From the NCBI GenBank assembly GCA_011391595.1, contig JAABQG010000004.1, positions 1-64,000 of the forward strand: a DNA stretch of 64,000 nucleotides, in the 5' to 3' direction. Positions 52,978 to 61,893 of this stretch are shown one piece after another (position 1 is the stretch's first letter; every line of letters starts with the position of its first letter). A program made the position numbers and the translations under genes. The notes beneath the pieces are model-generated. The model was given only the letters and a program-made list of their open reading frames with translations, was not told the origin of the DNA and ran no database searches. The stretch is from Hydrogenophaga sp. (GTDB taxonomy: Bacteria; Pseudomonadota; Gammaproteobacteria; Burkholderiales; Burkholderiaceae_C).

Positions 52978-54245
52978 AGTTCACCAGACTGGTCACCATC
53001 ACGCTGCCGGCGTGCGATGGGCCAGTCCCATGGTCTGGCCAGTGGTGCGATATCGGCAGCGACGGCTTCAACATGATCGAGCTCGGCGTCCGCGAGTCCG
53101 GCATGCAGCGTCAGTCTCACCATCGTCCGGTTGCGACTGGTGGCAGGGGCACAAAACACCGCGCCAAAAACACCCCGCTCCTCCAGCAAGTCCCGCAACA
53201 CCATGGTCGCTGGCTCGGTACCCGACTCCAGCGCGATGATCTGCTCCGTGCCCTGTTGGATGGGATAGCCCAGTTCCGTCAGCCTGCGCCTCAGCCGCCG
53301 GGTGTTTTGCATCAGGCTCGCCCTGGCGGAATCGCTGCGCCTGATGACTTCGAGTGTCGCAGCCAGAGCGGCAATTTCGTGCGGCAGAAGGCAGGAGCTG
53401 AACATGTTCGGATAGCTGGTGCTCAGGACGTAGTTCCGGATCTCGGCTGGAACCGTCATGAACCCGGCACGACCGGCGAAGGCTTTGGCCAGGCTGGTCG
53501 TGATGAAGTGCACGCGGTGGCTCAGCCCCAGTTCAACACAAAGCCCGGCACCCTGTGGTCCATGCGTGCCCAGTGAGTGCGACTCGTCCACCAGGATCAT
53601 GCAGCCATGCCGCTCGGCCACCTCCACCATGGACTCCAGTGGACATACAGCACCCGTCGTGCTGTAGACAGAATCCACCACCACCACGCCCGGCCCATGA
53701 CGCTCGATCACGCGCGCCAGATGCAACGGGTCGTTGTGGCGAAAGGGATGCGACGGCGCTCCCGCCCTTCGAGCCCCTTCCCACAGGGAGGTGTGCGCCA
53801 GGCTGTCCAGATAAACCGGCGTTTGCGGATCGGCAATGGATTGCAGCAACCCGAGATTCGCGCTGTAGCCAGACTGGCAGATCAGTCCGTCATCCTTGCC
53901 GACCCACTGGGCAAGTGCCTTTTCCAGCGCGCGGGCGGGATGGGTGTCAAGCAGGAAAACGCTGGACTGGATCACGAACTCGCCGTCGCATTTGATGGCA
54001 TTGGACTGGGCCTGGACGATATCCGGGTGACCGGTCAGGTTCAGATAGTCGTTGCCGTTGAGACGAACAGCGTCCGGCCCTGCAACCCTTCCATGCAGAA
54101 GCGATCGTCCTCCCCAGAGGGAATCCCAGCGCTGGGTGAATTCGCGCTGCACCCGTTGGGCCAGATGAGCGCTGATCGGTGCGGCAGGACCGGGTGCTGA
54201 ATCGGAAAGGTTGTTCGTGAACTTCGGGCTTTCAATGACTTGCAT
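52968..54245 (-). CDS. alpha-oxoamine synthase, CqsA/LqsA-like autoinducer synthase
   Basis: This PLP enzyme of 425 residues is of the family that condenses an acyl-CoA with an amino-acid-derived substrate; CqsA and LqsA make the precursors of alpha-hydroxyketone autoinducers. It has NGNDYLNLTGHPDI, VDESHSLGTHGPQG with the PLP-ring aspartate, and the Schiff-base Lys254 in TTSLAKAFAGRAG. The ATG at 54245 has GGGAG upstream. Alternatives in this fold are KBL and BioF; the flanking LqsS/LqsR-like genes favour signalling. The start lies 60 bp from the palindrome at 54305-54332. Confidence 0.87.
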   Translation of the reverse strand: MQVIESPKFTNNLSDSAPGPAAPISAHLAQRVQREFTQRWDSLWGGRSLLHGRVAGPDAVRLNGNDYLNLTGHPDIVQAQSNAIKCDGEFVIQSSVFLLDTHPARALEKALAQWVGKDDGLICQSGYSANLGLLQSIADPQTPVYLDSLAHTSLWEGARRAGAPSHPFRHNDPLHLARVIERHGPGVVVVDSVYSTTGAVCPLESMVEVAERHGCMILVDESHSLGTHGPQGAGLCVELGLSHRVHFITTSLAKAFAGRAGFMTVPAEIRNYVLSTSYPNMFSSCLLPHEIAALAATLEVIRRSDSARASLMQNTRRLRRRLTELGYPIQQGTEQIIALESGTEPATMVLRDLLEERGVFGAVFCAPATSRNRTMVRLTLHAGLADAELDHVEAVAADIAPLARPWDWPIARRQRDGDQSGELQR

Positions 54246-54304
54246 GGGTTGCTCCCTGATGGTGAAACAATCCATTGAAGACGCCCCGATGCCTTTTCGG
54301 CACC

Positions 54305-54332
54305 TTACCCCTGTCAATATTGACAGGGGTAA
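54305..54332 (-). promoter_or_regulatory. perfect 28-bp palindrome upstream of the autoinducer synthase (lux-box-like)
   Basis: The half-site TTACCCCTGTCAAT is followed directly by its exact reverse complement. The core has the CT-N12-AG geometry, with CTGT and ACAG ends as in the Vibrio lux box. A TTGACA that could serve as -35 is inside the right half on the minus strand. There is no T-run, so it is not a terminator. It lies 60-87 bp upstream of the synthase ATG, in the 147-bp gap after the persulfide dioxygenase gene. It is a candidate target for the LuxR-type protein encoded at 49888-50556. Confidence 0.75.
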
Positions 54333-54392
54333 AACACCAAATCGTCAAAAAGACATTGCCAATTCAGGCAAAGCAATTCAAAAGTATGCGTG

Positions 54393-55517
54393 TCAACCTT
54401 GGCGCCAGGGCAGTCGGTGAAACCGCCAGCCGCCCTTTCGACCGCGTTGCGCGTGCTCATCCGGGTCGCCTTCGAAGCCTTCGAGAATGTTGTACGCCTC
54501 GATCCCCAATTCGGCTGCGCGCTTGGCTGCCGCCACAGAACGCACGCCGCTTCGGCACAACAAGACCAGTTTGCGTCCATCGGCCGCCGCCGCCTTGAGC
54601 CCATCGTCAAAAGCCGGATTCATCGCCATGCCGGGCCATTGCTTCCACGCCAGCGGCAAGGCGTCTGGCACGAAGCCGACCCACTCGCGCTCGGCATCAC
54701 TGCGCACGTCCACCAGCACGGCTTCACCCGACTGGGCCCACTGCCAGGCCAGAACCGGCGAAACGTCACCCGCGTAACCTTGCGCCTGTCGCGGGTGAAA
54801 CAGGTCACCACCGCCAGCATCATGGCGCAGACCCGAAGTCAAATTGGCAGGCACGGCCTCGTCCATCCGTCTGGGCCTGGGCAGATGCAGCCCGTCCATG
54901 ATGGCAACAAACTCCGCCAGTGACTTGCCTGCCACGCGCGCGTTGGTTCTCTTCTCGACGCCGATGGTCGAATGCGTGCGCCCCTGGTAGTCGTGCCCGG
55001 GCCAGACGATTGTCTCGTCAGGCAGCAAGAACAGCACCTGGGTCAAGCTGTGAAAGAGCGACTCGGCGCTGCCGGACTGGAAGTCGCTGCGCCCGCAGCC
55101 ATTGATCAGCAAGGTATCGCCGGTAAATACGTGCTGGGCGTTGGGCGACTTCCAGACATAACTCATGCTGCCAGCCGTGTGGCCGGGCGTGTCCAGGCAG
55201 CGAATCTTCTGACCGCCAAACTCGAGTTCGTCACCCTCGCGCAACTGCACGGCCGCAGTGGTGATCCCGCAGCCGTCAGGCGCCGCAGTGCGCGCGCCCG
55301 TGTGCTCTGCCAGCAGGCCAGCGCTGGTGATGTGGTCGGCGTGGGCATGTGTCTCCACCGTCCAGAGCAGCTTCAGGCCGTACTGGCGCAGCGTGGCAAG
55401 GTCCCGTTCGATCTGCTCGTCCACCGGGTCGATGATAAGGGCATCGCGCGTGGACTCATCAAACAGCACATAGGTGTAGGTGCTGGAGGCCGTGTCAAAA
55501 AGCTGGATCGGATTCAT
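54393..55517 (-). CDS. persulfide dioxygenase-rhodanese fusion (CstB-like)
   Basis: This 374-residue protein has an ETHE1-type metallo-beta-lactamase domain (about 1-240) and a C-terminal rhodanese domain (about 255-365). The metal site is THAHADH (His57, His59, Asp61, His62) with DTPGHTAGS and FTGDTLLINGCGRSD. The rhodanese cysteine is Cys321 in LLCRSGVRS. The family oxidises glutathione or CoA persulfide and handles thiosulfate. A CstR-like regulator gene lies 18 bp upstream, like the cst operon of staphylococci. The synthase gene follows on the same strand, so read-through is possible. Confidence 0.88.
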   Translation of the reverse strand: MNPIQLFDTASSTYTYVLFDESTRDALIIDPVDEQIERDLATLRQYGLKLLWTVETHAHADHITSAGLLAEHTGARTAAPDGCGITTAAVQLREGDELEFGGQKIRCLDTPGHTAGSMSYVWKSPNAQHVFTGDTLLINGCGRSDFQSGSAESLFHSLTQVLFLLPDETIVWPGHDYQGRTHSTIGVEKRTNARVAGKSLAEFVAIMDGLHLPRPRRMDEAVPANLTSGLRHDAGGGDLFHPRQAQGYAGDVSPVLAWQWAQSGEAVLVDVRSDAEREWVGFVPDALPLAWKQWPGMAMNPAFDDGLKAAAADGRKLVLLCRSGVRSVAAAKRAAELGIEAYNILEGFEGDPDEHAQRGRKGGWRFHRLPWRQG

Positions 55518-55535
55518 CGTGTTCCCAAGCCCCCG

Positions 55536-55781
55536 TCAGGCAAATTTTGTCAGCATCTCGGCAACGTGTTCGGCCGACTGGTCGCCCTGCTCGATCATGC
55601 AACCGACCATGGAGAAAAAGGACTTGTCGAGCGCCTTGCGGGCCGCTGCCATCTGTTGGGCGATCTTCTCGCAATCGGCATCGCCGTCGATCAGTTTCTG
55701 CAGGCCGCGAATCTGGCCTTCAATTCGTGCCAATCGGGCGCACAGCGCTCTCTTTTTTTCTGCGTCGACGATTCTGCTCAT
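55536..55781 (-). CDS. CsoR/CstR-family transcriptional repressor
   Basis: This 81-residue all-helical repressor has Cys14, Cys37 (DADCEK) and Cys61 (VGCMIEQ). CsoR needs a Cys-His-Cys site; here no His occupies the middle position and the two Cys match the persulfide-sensing CstR pattern. The start is ATG 55781 with GGAA 7 nt upstream; an ATG two codons earlier is closer to it. It is followed at 18 bp by the persulfide dioxygenase-rhodanese gene, which it probably controls. Operator not identified. Confidence 0.84.
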   Translation of the reverse strand: MSRIVDAEKKRALCARLARIEGQIRGLQKLIDGDADCEKIAQQMAAARKALDKSFFSMVGCMIEQGDQSAEHVAEMLTKFA

Positions 55782-55967
55782 GGTCATTTCCAGGTTAAGT
55801 CCAGTTGGCGTCCCAGGCAGATGATAGCTTTGCCCCGACAGCCACCCGATGCCACATTTCAATTTTTCGGAGATCGAGCGGGATCGCCAGCCTGGACCAT
55901 CAATCCGTTCTCCAGACTTCAAGGCGCAGAGACTGCCCCCCCGAGCATCACTGGCAATAGGTTGGCA

Positions 55968-56018
55968 GTGACAGCAATGGCCTGTCAGGTTAATATTGAC
56001 GTTTACGTAAACGTCAAT
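55968..56018 (+). promoter_or_regulatory. promoter with overlapping 24-bp palindromic operator, upstream of ppk2
   Basis: A GTGACA -35 at 55968-55973 and a TAATAT -10 at 55991-55996 are separated by 17 bp. The palindrome at 55995-56018 has the half ATTGACGTTTAC followed by its exact reverse complement, covering the end of the -10 and the expected start point near 56003. That is the position of a repressor site. From memory, TTTACGTAAA-type centres are used by LiuR regulators of branched-chain acid catabolism; this is not checked. AAGGAG at 56025-56030 follows. Confidence 0.7.
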
Positions 56019-56036
56019 CAAATCAAGGAGACGTCA

Positions 56037-56882
56037 ATGCCCCCCACTGTTGGTGCGAGCAAGGCCCTGCTGGCCCCGTGGCAACCGCCTGTGAAAGGGG
56101 ACGGCAAGCCGTTTTCGCTCAGCGGGCTAAAGGCTTCAGCCAAACCGTATTCCAATGGCGACAAGGCCGAGGGCAAGGATGCCGTCGAGGACCTGGCCAT
56201 CGAGATCGACGCGTTGCAGAACCTGTTCTATGCCGACCGGCGCTACAAATTGCTGGTGATCCTGCAGGGCACGGACACATCGGGCAAGGACGGCACCATT
56301 CGCGGCGTTTTTGGCCGCACGAGCGCGCTGGGCGTGCACACCGTGGGCTGGAAGGCCCCCACCGAGCACGAGCGGGCGCGCGACTACCTGTGGCGCATTC
56401 ACCAGCAGATGCCCGCCGCGGGCGAGGTGATGATCTTCAACCGAAGCCACTACGAAGACGTGCTGGTCCCGGTGGTCAATGGCTGGATCACGCCCGAACA
56501 GGCGCGACAGCGCTTCGCGCAAATCAATGACTTCGAGCGCCTGCTGGCAGAGACCGGTACGGTCATCCTCAAATTCATGCTGCACATCAGCTTTGAGGAA
56601 CAAGGGCAGCGACTGCAGGAGCGGGTGGACGACCCGACCAAGCGCTGGAAGTTCAGTCTGGGCGACCTCAAGGTGCGCGAGCAATGGGCCGAGTACCAGC
56701 AGGCCTATGAAGCGCTGCTGGGCGCGACCAGCACGCCCTGGGCGCCGTGGACTGTTGTGCCTGCAGACTCCAAGACCCACCGCAACCTGATGGTCGCCAC
56801 CGTGGTGCGCGACACCCTCAAGGCACTCGACCTGCGCTACCCGCCTGACGATCCGGCCTTGAAGGGCCTGAAGATCAAATAA
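56037..56882 (+). CDS. ppk2: polyphosphate kinase 2 family protein
   Basis: PPK2 enzymes transfer phosphate from polyphosphate to nucleotides. The 281-residue protein has Walker [13 protein letters not shown] at 77-87, the PPK2 block [22 protein letters not shown] (Walker B, ending at 141), and a lid region around [15 protein letters not shown]. The start is ATG 56037 with AAGGAG six nt upstream. It precedes icmF by 38 bp on the same strand and probably shares its promoter. Polyphosphate-driven GTP or ATP supply to the icmF GTPase is an attractive but unproven link. Confidence 0.9.
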   Translation: MPPTVGASKALLAPWQPPVKGDGKPFSLSGLKASAKPYSNGDKAEGKDAVEDLAIEIDALQNLFYADRRYKLLVILQGTDTSGKDGTIRGVFGRTSALGVHTVGWKAPTEHERARDYLWRIHQQMPAAGEVMIFNRSHYEDVLVPVVNGWITPEQARQRFAQINDFERLLAETGTVILKFMLHISFEEQGQRLQERVDDPTKRWKFSLGDLKVREQWAEYQQAYEALLGATSTPWAPWTVVPADSKTHRNLMVATVVRDTLKALDLRYPPDDPALKGLKIK

Positions 56883-56920
56883 GCCTATTTCAAGCAACGC
56901 CCAGAGACGAAAGCCCCGCC

Positions 56921-59900
56921 ATGACCGACTTGTCCGCCGAATTCAAGGCCCTTGCCAACTACCGCCCCACCCACAAGGTGCGCTTTGTCACCGCTGCCAG
57001 CCTGTTCGACGGGCATGACGCAGCCATCAACATCATGCGGCGCATCCTTCAGGGCATGGGCGCCGAGGTCATCCACCTGGGCCACAACCGCTCTGTCGAT
57101 GAGGTCGTCACCGCGGCACTGCAGGAGGATGCACAGGGCATTGCGATCAGTTCCTACCAAGGGGGGCACGTCGAATACTTCAAGTACATGGTGGACTTGC
57201 TCAAGGCACGTGGTGGCGCGCACATCCAGGTCTTTGGCGGCGGCGGCGGCGTGATCGTTCCTCCCGAAATCCGCGAGTTGCAGGCCTACGGCGTGAGCCG
57301 CATCTACAGCCCTGAAGACGGCCAGCGCATGGGCCTGGCCGGGATGATCGGCGAGATGGTGATGCGCTGCGACCAGGACATCACCTCGTATGCGCCCAAG
57401 GAACTGGCCGCGATTCAGGGGCATGGCGAAATGGCCTGGCGCGCGCTGGCACAACTCATCACAGCACTGGAGAACGAAAAGGCCGACGACAAGCTGATGG
57501 CGGCCGTCAAGAAGTCGGCCTCGGCTCGCAAGGTGCCGGTACTGGGCATCACCGGCACCGGCGGCGCAGGAAAATCCTCACTGACCGACGAGTTGATCCG
57601 TCGCCTGCGTCTGGACCAGAACGACAGCCTGCGCATCGCCGTCATTTCCATCGATCCGTCGCGCCGCAAGAGCGGTGGCGCGCTGCTGGGCGACCGCATC
57701 CGCATGAATGCCATCAGCCCGTGGCAACAGGGTTCGCGCGTCTTCATGCGCAGCCTGGCCACACGCGACTTCGGCAGCGAGATCAGCAAGGCCCTGCCCG
57801 ACGTGGTCGCAGCCTGCAGGGCCGCTGGTTTCGATCTGATCGTGGTCGAAACCTCGGGCATCGGCCAGGGCGACGCCGCCATCGTGCCGCATGTGGACGT
57901 GCCGATGTACGTGATGACACCCGAATTCGGCGCCGCCAGCCAGCTCGAGAAGATCGACATGCTGGACTTTGCCGAGTTCGTCGCCATCAACAAGTTCGAC
58001 CGCAAGGGCGCGTCCGACGCGCTGCGCGACGTGGCCAAGCAGGTGCAGCGCAACAAGGAAGCCTGGACCACGCCGGCCGAGCAGATGCCGGTGTTCGGCA
58101 CCATGGCCGCGCGCTTCAATGACGATGGCGTGACCGCGCTGTACCAGGCGCTCAAGCCGCGTCTGGCCGAACTCGGCCTGAAGCTGGGCGAAGGCATCCT
58201 GCCCCATGTCCAAGTGCGCCACAGCACCAACCAGACACCCGTCGTGCCCGCAGCGCGCACGCGCTACCTGGCCGAGATCACCGATACCGTTCGCGCCTAC
58301 AAGAATAAGGCTCGCGCTCAAGCGCGTCTGGCCCGCGAAATCCAGCAATTGCGCGCCGCTGCCGCCATGCTCGAAGTGGGCAAGCCCGGCAAGGCGCGCG
58401 CTGCGGAGGCTGCCATTGACCTGGCGATTCAACGCGAGGAAACGCAGGACCCGTCCGCCCGAAAACTGCTGGCCCAATGGCCCGAGATGCAAAAGGCCTA
58501 CGCCGGCGACGAATACATCGTGAAGATCCGCGACAAGGAAATCCGCACCGCGCTCACCAGCAAGTCCCTGTCTGGCACCACCCTCCGCAAAGTCGCGCTG
58601 CCGCAATTCGAGGACCACGGTGAAATCCTCAAGTGGCTGATGCTCGACAACGTGCCCGGCAGCTATCCGTACACCGCAGGCACCTTTGCCTTCAAGCGCG
58701 AAAATGAAGACCCCACCCGCATGTTTGCGGGCGAAGGCGACCCGTTCCGCACCAACCGCCGTTTCAAGCTGCTCAGCGAGGGCCTGCCGGCGATACGCCT
58801 GTCCACCGCCTTCGACTCGGTCACGCTCTACGGCAACGACCCCGACCGGCGCCCCGACATCTACGGCAAGGTCGGCAACTCGGGAGTTTCCATTGCGACG
58901 CTGGACGACATGAAGGTGCTCTACGGCGGCTTCGACCTGTGCAACCCGACCACCAGCGTGTCGATGACGATCAACGGCCCGGCACCCTCGATCCTGGCGA
59001 TGTTCATGAACACCGCCATCGACCAGAACATCGACAAGTTCAAGGCCGACAACGGCCGCGAACCCACCGAGACCGAGACGGCGAAGATCCGGGAATGGGT
59101 GCAGGCCAACGTGCGCGGCACGGTGCAGGCCGACATCCTGAAGGAAGACCAGGGCCAGAACACCTGCATCTTCTCGACCGAGTTCAGCCTGAAAGTGATG
59201 GGCGACATCGCGAGTTATTTCGTGCACCATAACGTGCGCAACTTCTACAGCGTGTCCATCAGCGGCTATCACATCGCCGAGGCGGGCGCCAACCCCATCA
59301 GCCAGCTCGCGTTCACGCTCTCCAACGGCTTCACCTTCGTGGAAGCCTACCTGGCGCGCGGCATGCATATTGACGACTTCGCCCCCAACCTGAGCTTCTT
59401 TTTCAGCAACGGCATGGACCCGGAATACACCGTGATGGGCCGCGTCGCGCGCCGCATCTGGGCGGTTGCGATGAAGGAAAGGTACGGCGCCAATGAGCGC
59501 AGTCAGAAGCTGAAGTACCACATCCAGACCAGTGGCCGCAGCCTGCACGCGCAAGAGATCCAGTTCAACGACATCCGTACCTCGCTGCAGGCGCTGATCG
59601 CGATCTATGACAACTGCAACAGCCTGCACACCAACGCGTTTGACGAAGCCATTACGACGCCGACCGAAGACTCGGTGCGCCGCGCCATGGCCATCCAGCT
59701 CATCATCAACCGCGAATGGGGCCTGGCGAAGAACGAGAACCCGAACCAGGGCGCGTTCATCATCGAGGAGTTGACCGAGCTGGTGGAAGAAGCGGTGCTG
59801 AGCGAGTTCGAGCGCATTGCCGAGCGCGGCGGCGTGCTGGGCGCCATGGAGACCGGGTACCAGCGCGGCCGCATCCAGGACGAATCGATGCACTATGAAA

Positions 59901-60214
59901 TGCTCAAACACACCGGCGAGTTGCCCATCATCGGCGTCAACACCTTCCGCAACCCGCATGGCGACGCCGTCCACGACACGCTGGAACTGGCCCGCAGCAC
60001 CGAGGAAGAAAAGCAGAGCCAGTTGCGGCGGCTGGCAGACTTCCACACTCGCCACGCGGCAGAAGCACCCAGGCAGCTCAAGCGCCTGCAACAGGCAGTG
60101 ATCGACAATGGCAACGTGTTCGAAGTGCTGATGGACGCGGTGCGTGTGTGCTCGCTGGGCCAGATCACCAATGCCTTGTTCGAAGTTGGCGGCCAGTACC
60201 GGCGCAACATGTAA
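56921..60214 (+). CDS. icmF: fused isobutyryl-CoA mutase / G-protein chaperone (IcmF)
   Basis: This B12-dependent enzyme of 1097 residues interconverts isobutyryl-CoA and n-butyryl-CoA. The order is: cobalamin-binding domain (about 18-150; [12 protein letters not shown] with the His ligand, and [12 protein letters not shown]), MeaI-type GTPase (about 195-420; P-loop [12 protein letters not shown] with Lys218, then [20 protein letters not shown]), a linker, and the mutase TIM barrel (about 560-1097; [39 protein letters not shown]). One polypeptide combines enzyme and repair chaperone. Substrate could be another acyl-CoA such as pivalyl- or isovaleryl-CoA. Confidence 0.94.
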   Translation: MTDLSAEFKALANYRPTHKVRFVTAASLFDGHDAAINIMRRILQGMGAEVIHLGHNRSVDEVVTAALQEDAQGIAISSYQGGHVEYFKYMVDLLKARGGAHIQVFGGGGGVIVPPEIRELQAYGVSRIYSPEDGQRMGLAGMIGEMVMRCDQDITSYAPKELAAIQGHGEMAWRALAQLITALENEKADDKLMAAVKKSASARKVPVLGITGTGGAGKSSLTDELIRRLRLDQNDSLRIAVISIDPSRRKSGGALLGDRIRMNAISPWQQGSRVFMRSLATRDFGSEISKALPDVVAACRAAGFDLIVVETSGIGQGDAAIVPHVDVPMYVMTPEFGAASQLEKIDMLDFAEFVAINKFDRKGASDALRDVAKQVQRNKEAWTTPAEQMPVFGTMAARFNDDGVTALYQALKPRLAELGLKLGEGILPHVQVRHSTNQTPVVPAARTRYLAEITDTVRAYKNKARAQARLAREIQQLRAAAAMLEVGKPGKARAAEAAIDLAIQREETQDPSARKLLAQWPEMQKAYAGDEYIVKIRDKEIRTALTSKSLSGTTLRKVALPQFEDHGEILKWLMLDNVPGSYPYTAGTFAFKRENEDPTRMFAGEGDPFRTNRRFKLLSEGLPAIRLSTAFDSVTLYGNDPDRRPDIYGKVGNSGVSIATLDDMKVLYGGFDLCNPTTSVSMTINGPAPSILAMFMNTAIDQNIDKFKADNGREPTETETAKIREWVQANVRGTVQADILKEDQGQNTCIFSTEFSLKVMGDIASYFVHHNVRNFYSVSISGYHIAEAGANPISQLAFTLSNGFTFVEAYLARGMHIDDFAPNLSFFFSNGMDPEYTVMGRVARRIWAVAMKERYGANERSQKLKYHIQTSGRSLHAQEIQFNDIRTSLQALIAIYDNCNSLHTNAFDEAITTPTEDSVRRAMAIQLIINREWGLAKNENPNQGAFIIEELTELVEEAVLSEFERIAERGGVLGAMETGYQRGRIQDESMHYEMLKHTGELPIIGVNTFRNPHGDAVHDTLELARSTEEEKQSQLRRLADFHTRHAAEAPRQLKRLQQAVIDNGNVFEVLMDAVRVCSLGQITNALFEVGGQYRRNM

Positions 60215-60253
60215 GCTGCTGCGAAAACCGGCCCATCACACCAAGGAAGCCCC

Positions 60254-61102
60254 ATGAAACTCGTGCGCTACGGTAAACCTGGCCAGGAAAAGCCAGGGCT
60301 GATCGATTCCGAAGGCCGCCTGCGCGACCTGAGCGCGGTGATCCAGGATATTGGCCCTGAACAGCTGGGCGACGCGGCCCTGGCCCGGCTGCGCAAGCTG
60401 AAGACCGACCAGCTGCCCGCCGTCAAGGGCTCGCCCCGCGTCGGCTGCCCGGTCGCCGGCGTCGGCAAGTTCATCGCCATCGGCCTGAACTATGCCGACC
60501 ACGCGGCCGAGGCTGGCATGCCGATCCCGGCCGAGCCCATCGTCTTCATGAAGGCCACCAGTTGCATCCAGGGGCCCAACGACCCGGTCATGCTGCCCAA
60601 GGGGTCCAGGAAAACCGATTGGGAGGTCGAGCTGGGCGTGGTGATCGGAACGAAGGCGCGTTATGTGTCCCAAAAGGACGCCTTGAGCTTTGTCGCCGGC
60701 TACTGCGCCGTCAACGACATCAGCGAGCGCGCGTTCCAGATCGAGCGCGGCGGCACCTGGGACAAGGGCAAGGGTTGCGATACCTTCGGCCCCATCGGAC
60801 CATGGTTGGTGACGCGCGATGAAATTGCGAATCCGCAGCGGCTGGGCATGTGGCTGGACCTCAATGGCCAGCGGGTGCAGAGCGGCAACACGCGGACCAT
60901 GATCTTCGGCGTGGCCAAGGTCGTCAGCTATGTCAGCCAGTTCATGACACTGATGCCGGGCGACGTGATCACCACCGGCACGCCTCCGGGCGTGGGCATG
61001 GGCATGAAGCCGCCGGTGTTCCTGAAGAGGGGTGACGTTCTGACGCTGGCCGTCGAAGGCCTGGGCACGCAGCGCCAGCTGGTGGTGCCTTTCAAGCTCT
61101 GA
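60254..61102 (+). CDS. fumarylacetoacetate hydrolase family protein
   Basis: This 282-residue member of the FAH/HpaG fold has the metal site in DWEVELGVVIG and acidic residues nearby, plus IAIGLNYADHAAEAGMP and GDVITTGTPPGVGMGM. It acts on C-C bonds of diketo or oxo acids; other members are acylpyruvases, oxaloacetate decarboxylases or ureidoglycolate lyases. It follows icmF by 39 bp and is probably co-transcribed. The substrate is unknown. Confidence 0.9.
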   Translation: MKLVRYGKPGQEKPGLIDSEGRLRDLSAVIQDIGPEQLGDAALARLRKLKTDQLPAVKGSPRVGCPVAGVGKFIAIGLNYADHAAEAGMPIPAEPIVFMKATSCIQGPNDPVMLPKGSRKTDWEVELGVVIGTKARYVSQKDALSFVAGYCAVNDISERAFQIERGGTWDKGKGCDTFGPIGPWLVTRDEIANPQRLGMWLDLNGQRVQSGNTRTMIFGVAKVVSYVSQFMTLMPGDVITTGTPPGVGMGMKPPVFLKRGDVLTLAVEGLGTQRQLVVPFKL

Positions 61103-61169
61103 GCCCGGCCAAGGGCAGGGGCGGGCATGGTGCTAAGCTTTCCAGCTTCACCACCGAGACTCCAGACCC

Positions 61170-61877
61170 ATGAAAACCCTTTTGGCACTCTGCCTGTTGT
61201 TTACCGCCCCCTTGGCCCTGCCCGTCTGGGCGGCAGGTGCCCCAGCGACCGCCGCCGCGACGTCCTCCGCCATTACCGGCGAAGTGCTGGAGGTCAAGGA
61301 CGTTGATAGCTACACCTACCTGCGCCTCAAGACCAAGGAGGGCGAAACCTGGGCGGCGGTCAGCACCGCGCCGATCAAGGTCGGCGCCAGGGTGACCATC
61401 AACAACCCGATGGTGATGCAGAACTTTGAGAGCAGGTCGCTGAAGAAGACCTTTCCGACCATCGTCTTCGGCACACTGGGCGGCACCGGCAAGGTGGCGG
61501 CTGACGCTCACGCCGGCATGGCAAAACCGGCGCCGGCGACGGACACGACTCCGATCAAGGTCGCCAAGGCCAGCGGGGCCAATGCCCGAACCGTGGCCGA
61601 GGTCACCACGAAATCGGCGGAACTGAAAGACAAGCCCGTGGTAGTCAGCGGCAAGGTCGTCAAGTACAACCCGGCCATCATGGGCAAGAACTGGATCCAT
61701 CTGCGCGATGGCTCCGGTGATGCCGCCAAGGAAACGAATGACATCCTGGTCACGACCGCGGCGCAGGCCAAAGTCGGCGACGTGGTGACGGTCTCGGGCA
61801 TCGTGCGCACCAACAAGGACTTCGGTTCGGGCTATACCTACAAGGTGCTGATCGAAGACGCGACGCTCAAGCCCTGA
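61170..61877 (+). CDS. exported protein with two OB-like domains
   Basis: This 235-residue protein has a signal peptide ending PVWAAG at about residue 22. A first small-beta domain is at about 32-80 (ITGEVLEVKDVDSYTYLRLKTKEGETWAAVS) and a second at about 150-235 (VVVSGKVVKYNPAIMGKNWIHLRDGSGDA). The latter is the nucleic-acid or ligand-binding OB pattern found in NrfJ-like periplasmic proteins. A Pro/Ala linker joins them. No enzymatic motif is seen. It is in the same direction as the FAH gene, 67 bp away. Confidence 0.78.
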   Translation: MKTLLALCLLFTAPLALPVWAAGAPATAAATSSAITGEVLEVKDVDSYTYLRLKTKEGETWAAVSTAPIKVGARVTINNPMVMQNFESRSLKKTFPTIVFGTLGGTGKVAADAHAGMAKPAPATDTTPIKVAKASGANARTVAEVTTKSAELKDKPVVVSGKVVKYNPAIMGKNWIHLRDGSGDAAKETNDILVTTAAQAKVGDVVTVSGIVRTNKDFGSGYTYKVLIEDATLKP

Positions 61878-61893
61878 GCGCCGACGGCCCATT

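Noticed and set aside
54305-54332. Palindrome as an intrinsic terminator of the persulfide dioxygenase gene
   Set aside because: No T-run follows on either strand and the dyad has no spacer for a normal loop, so it fits a protein-binding site better.
56883-56920. Possible cobalamin riboswitch before icmF
   Set aside because: The gap to ppk2 is only 38 bp, too short for the element, and no B12-box-like sequence was seen.
57578-60091. An 837-codon open frame on the minus strand
   Set aside because: It lies opposite icmF, whose domains are intact. Its product is His/Val/Arg-rich with no motif. High GC content at third positions keeps the opposite frame open.
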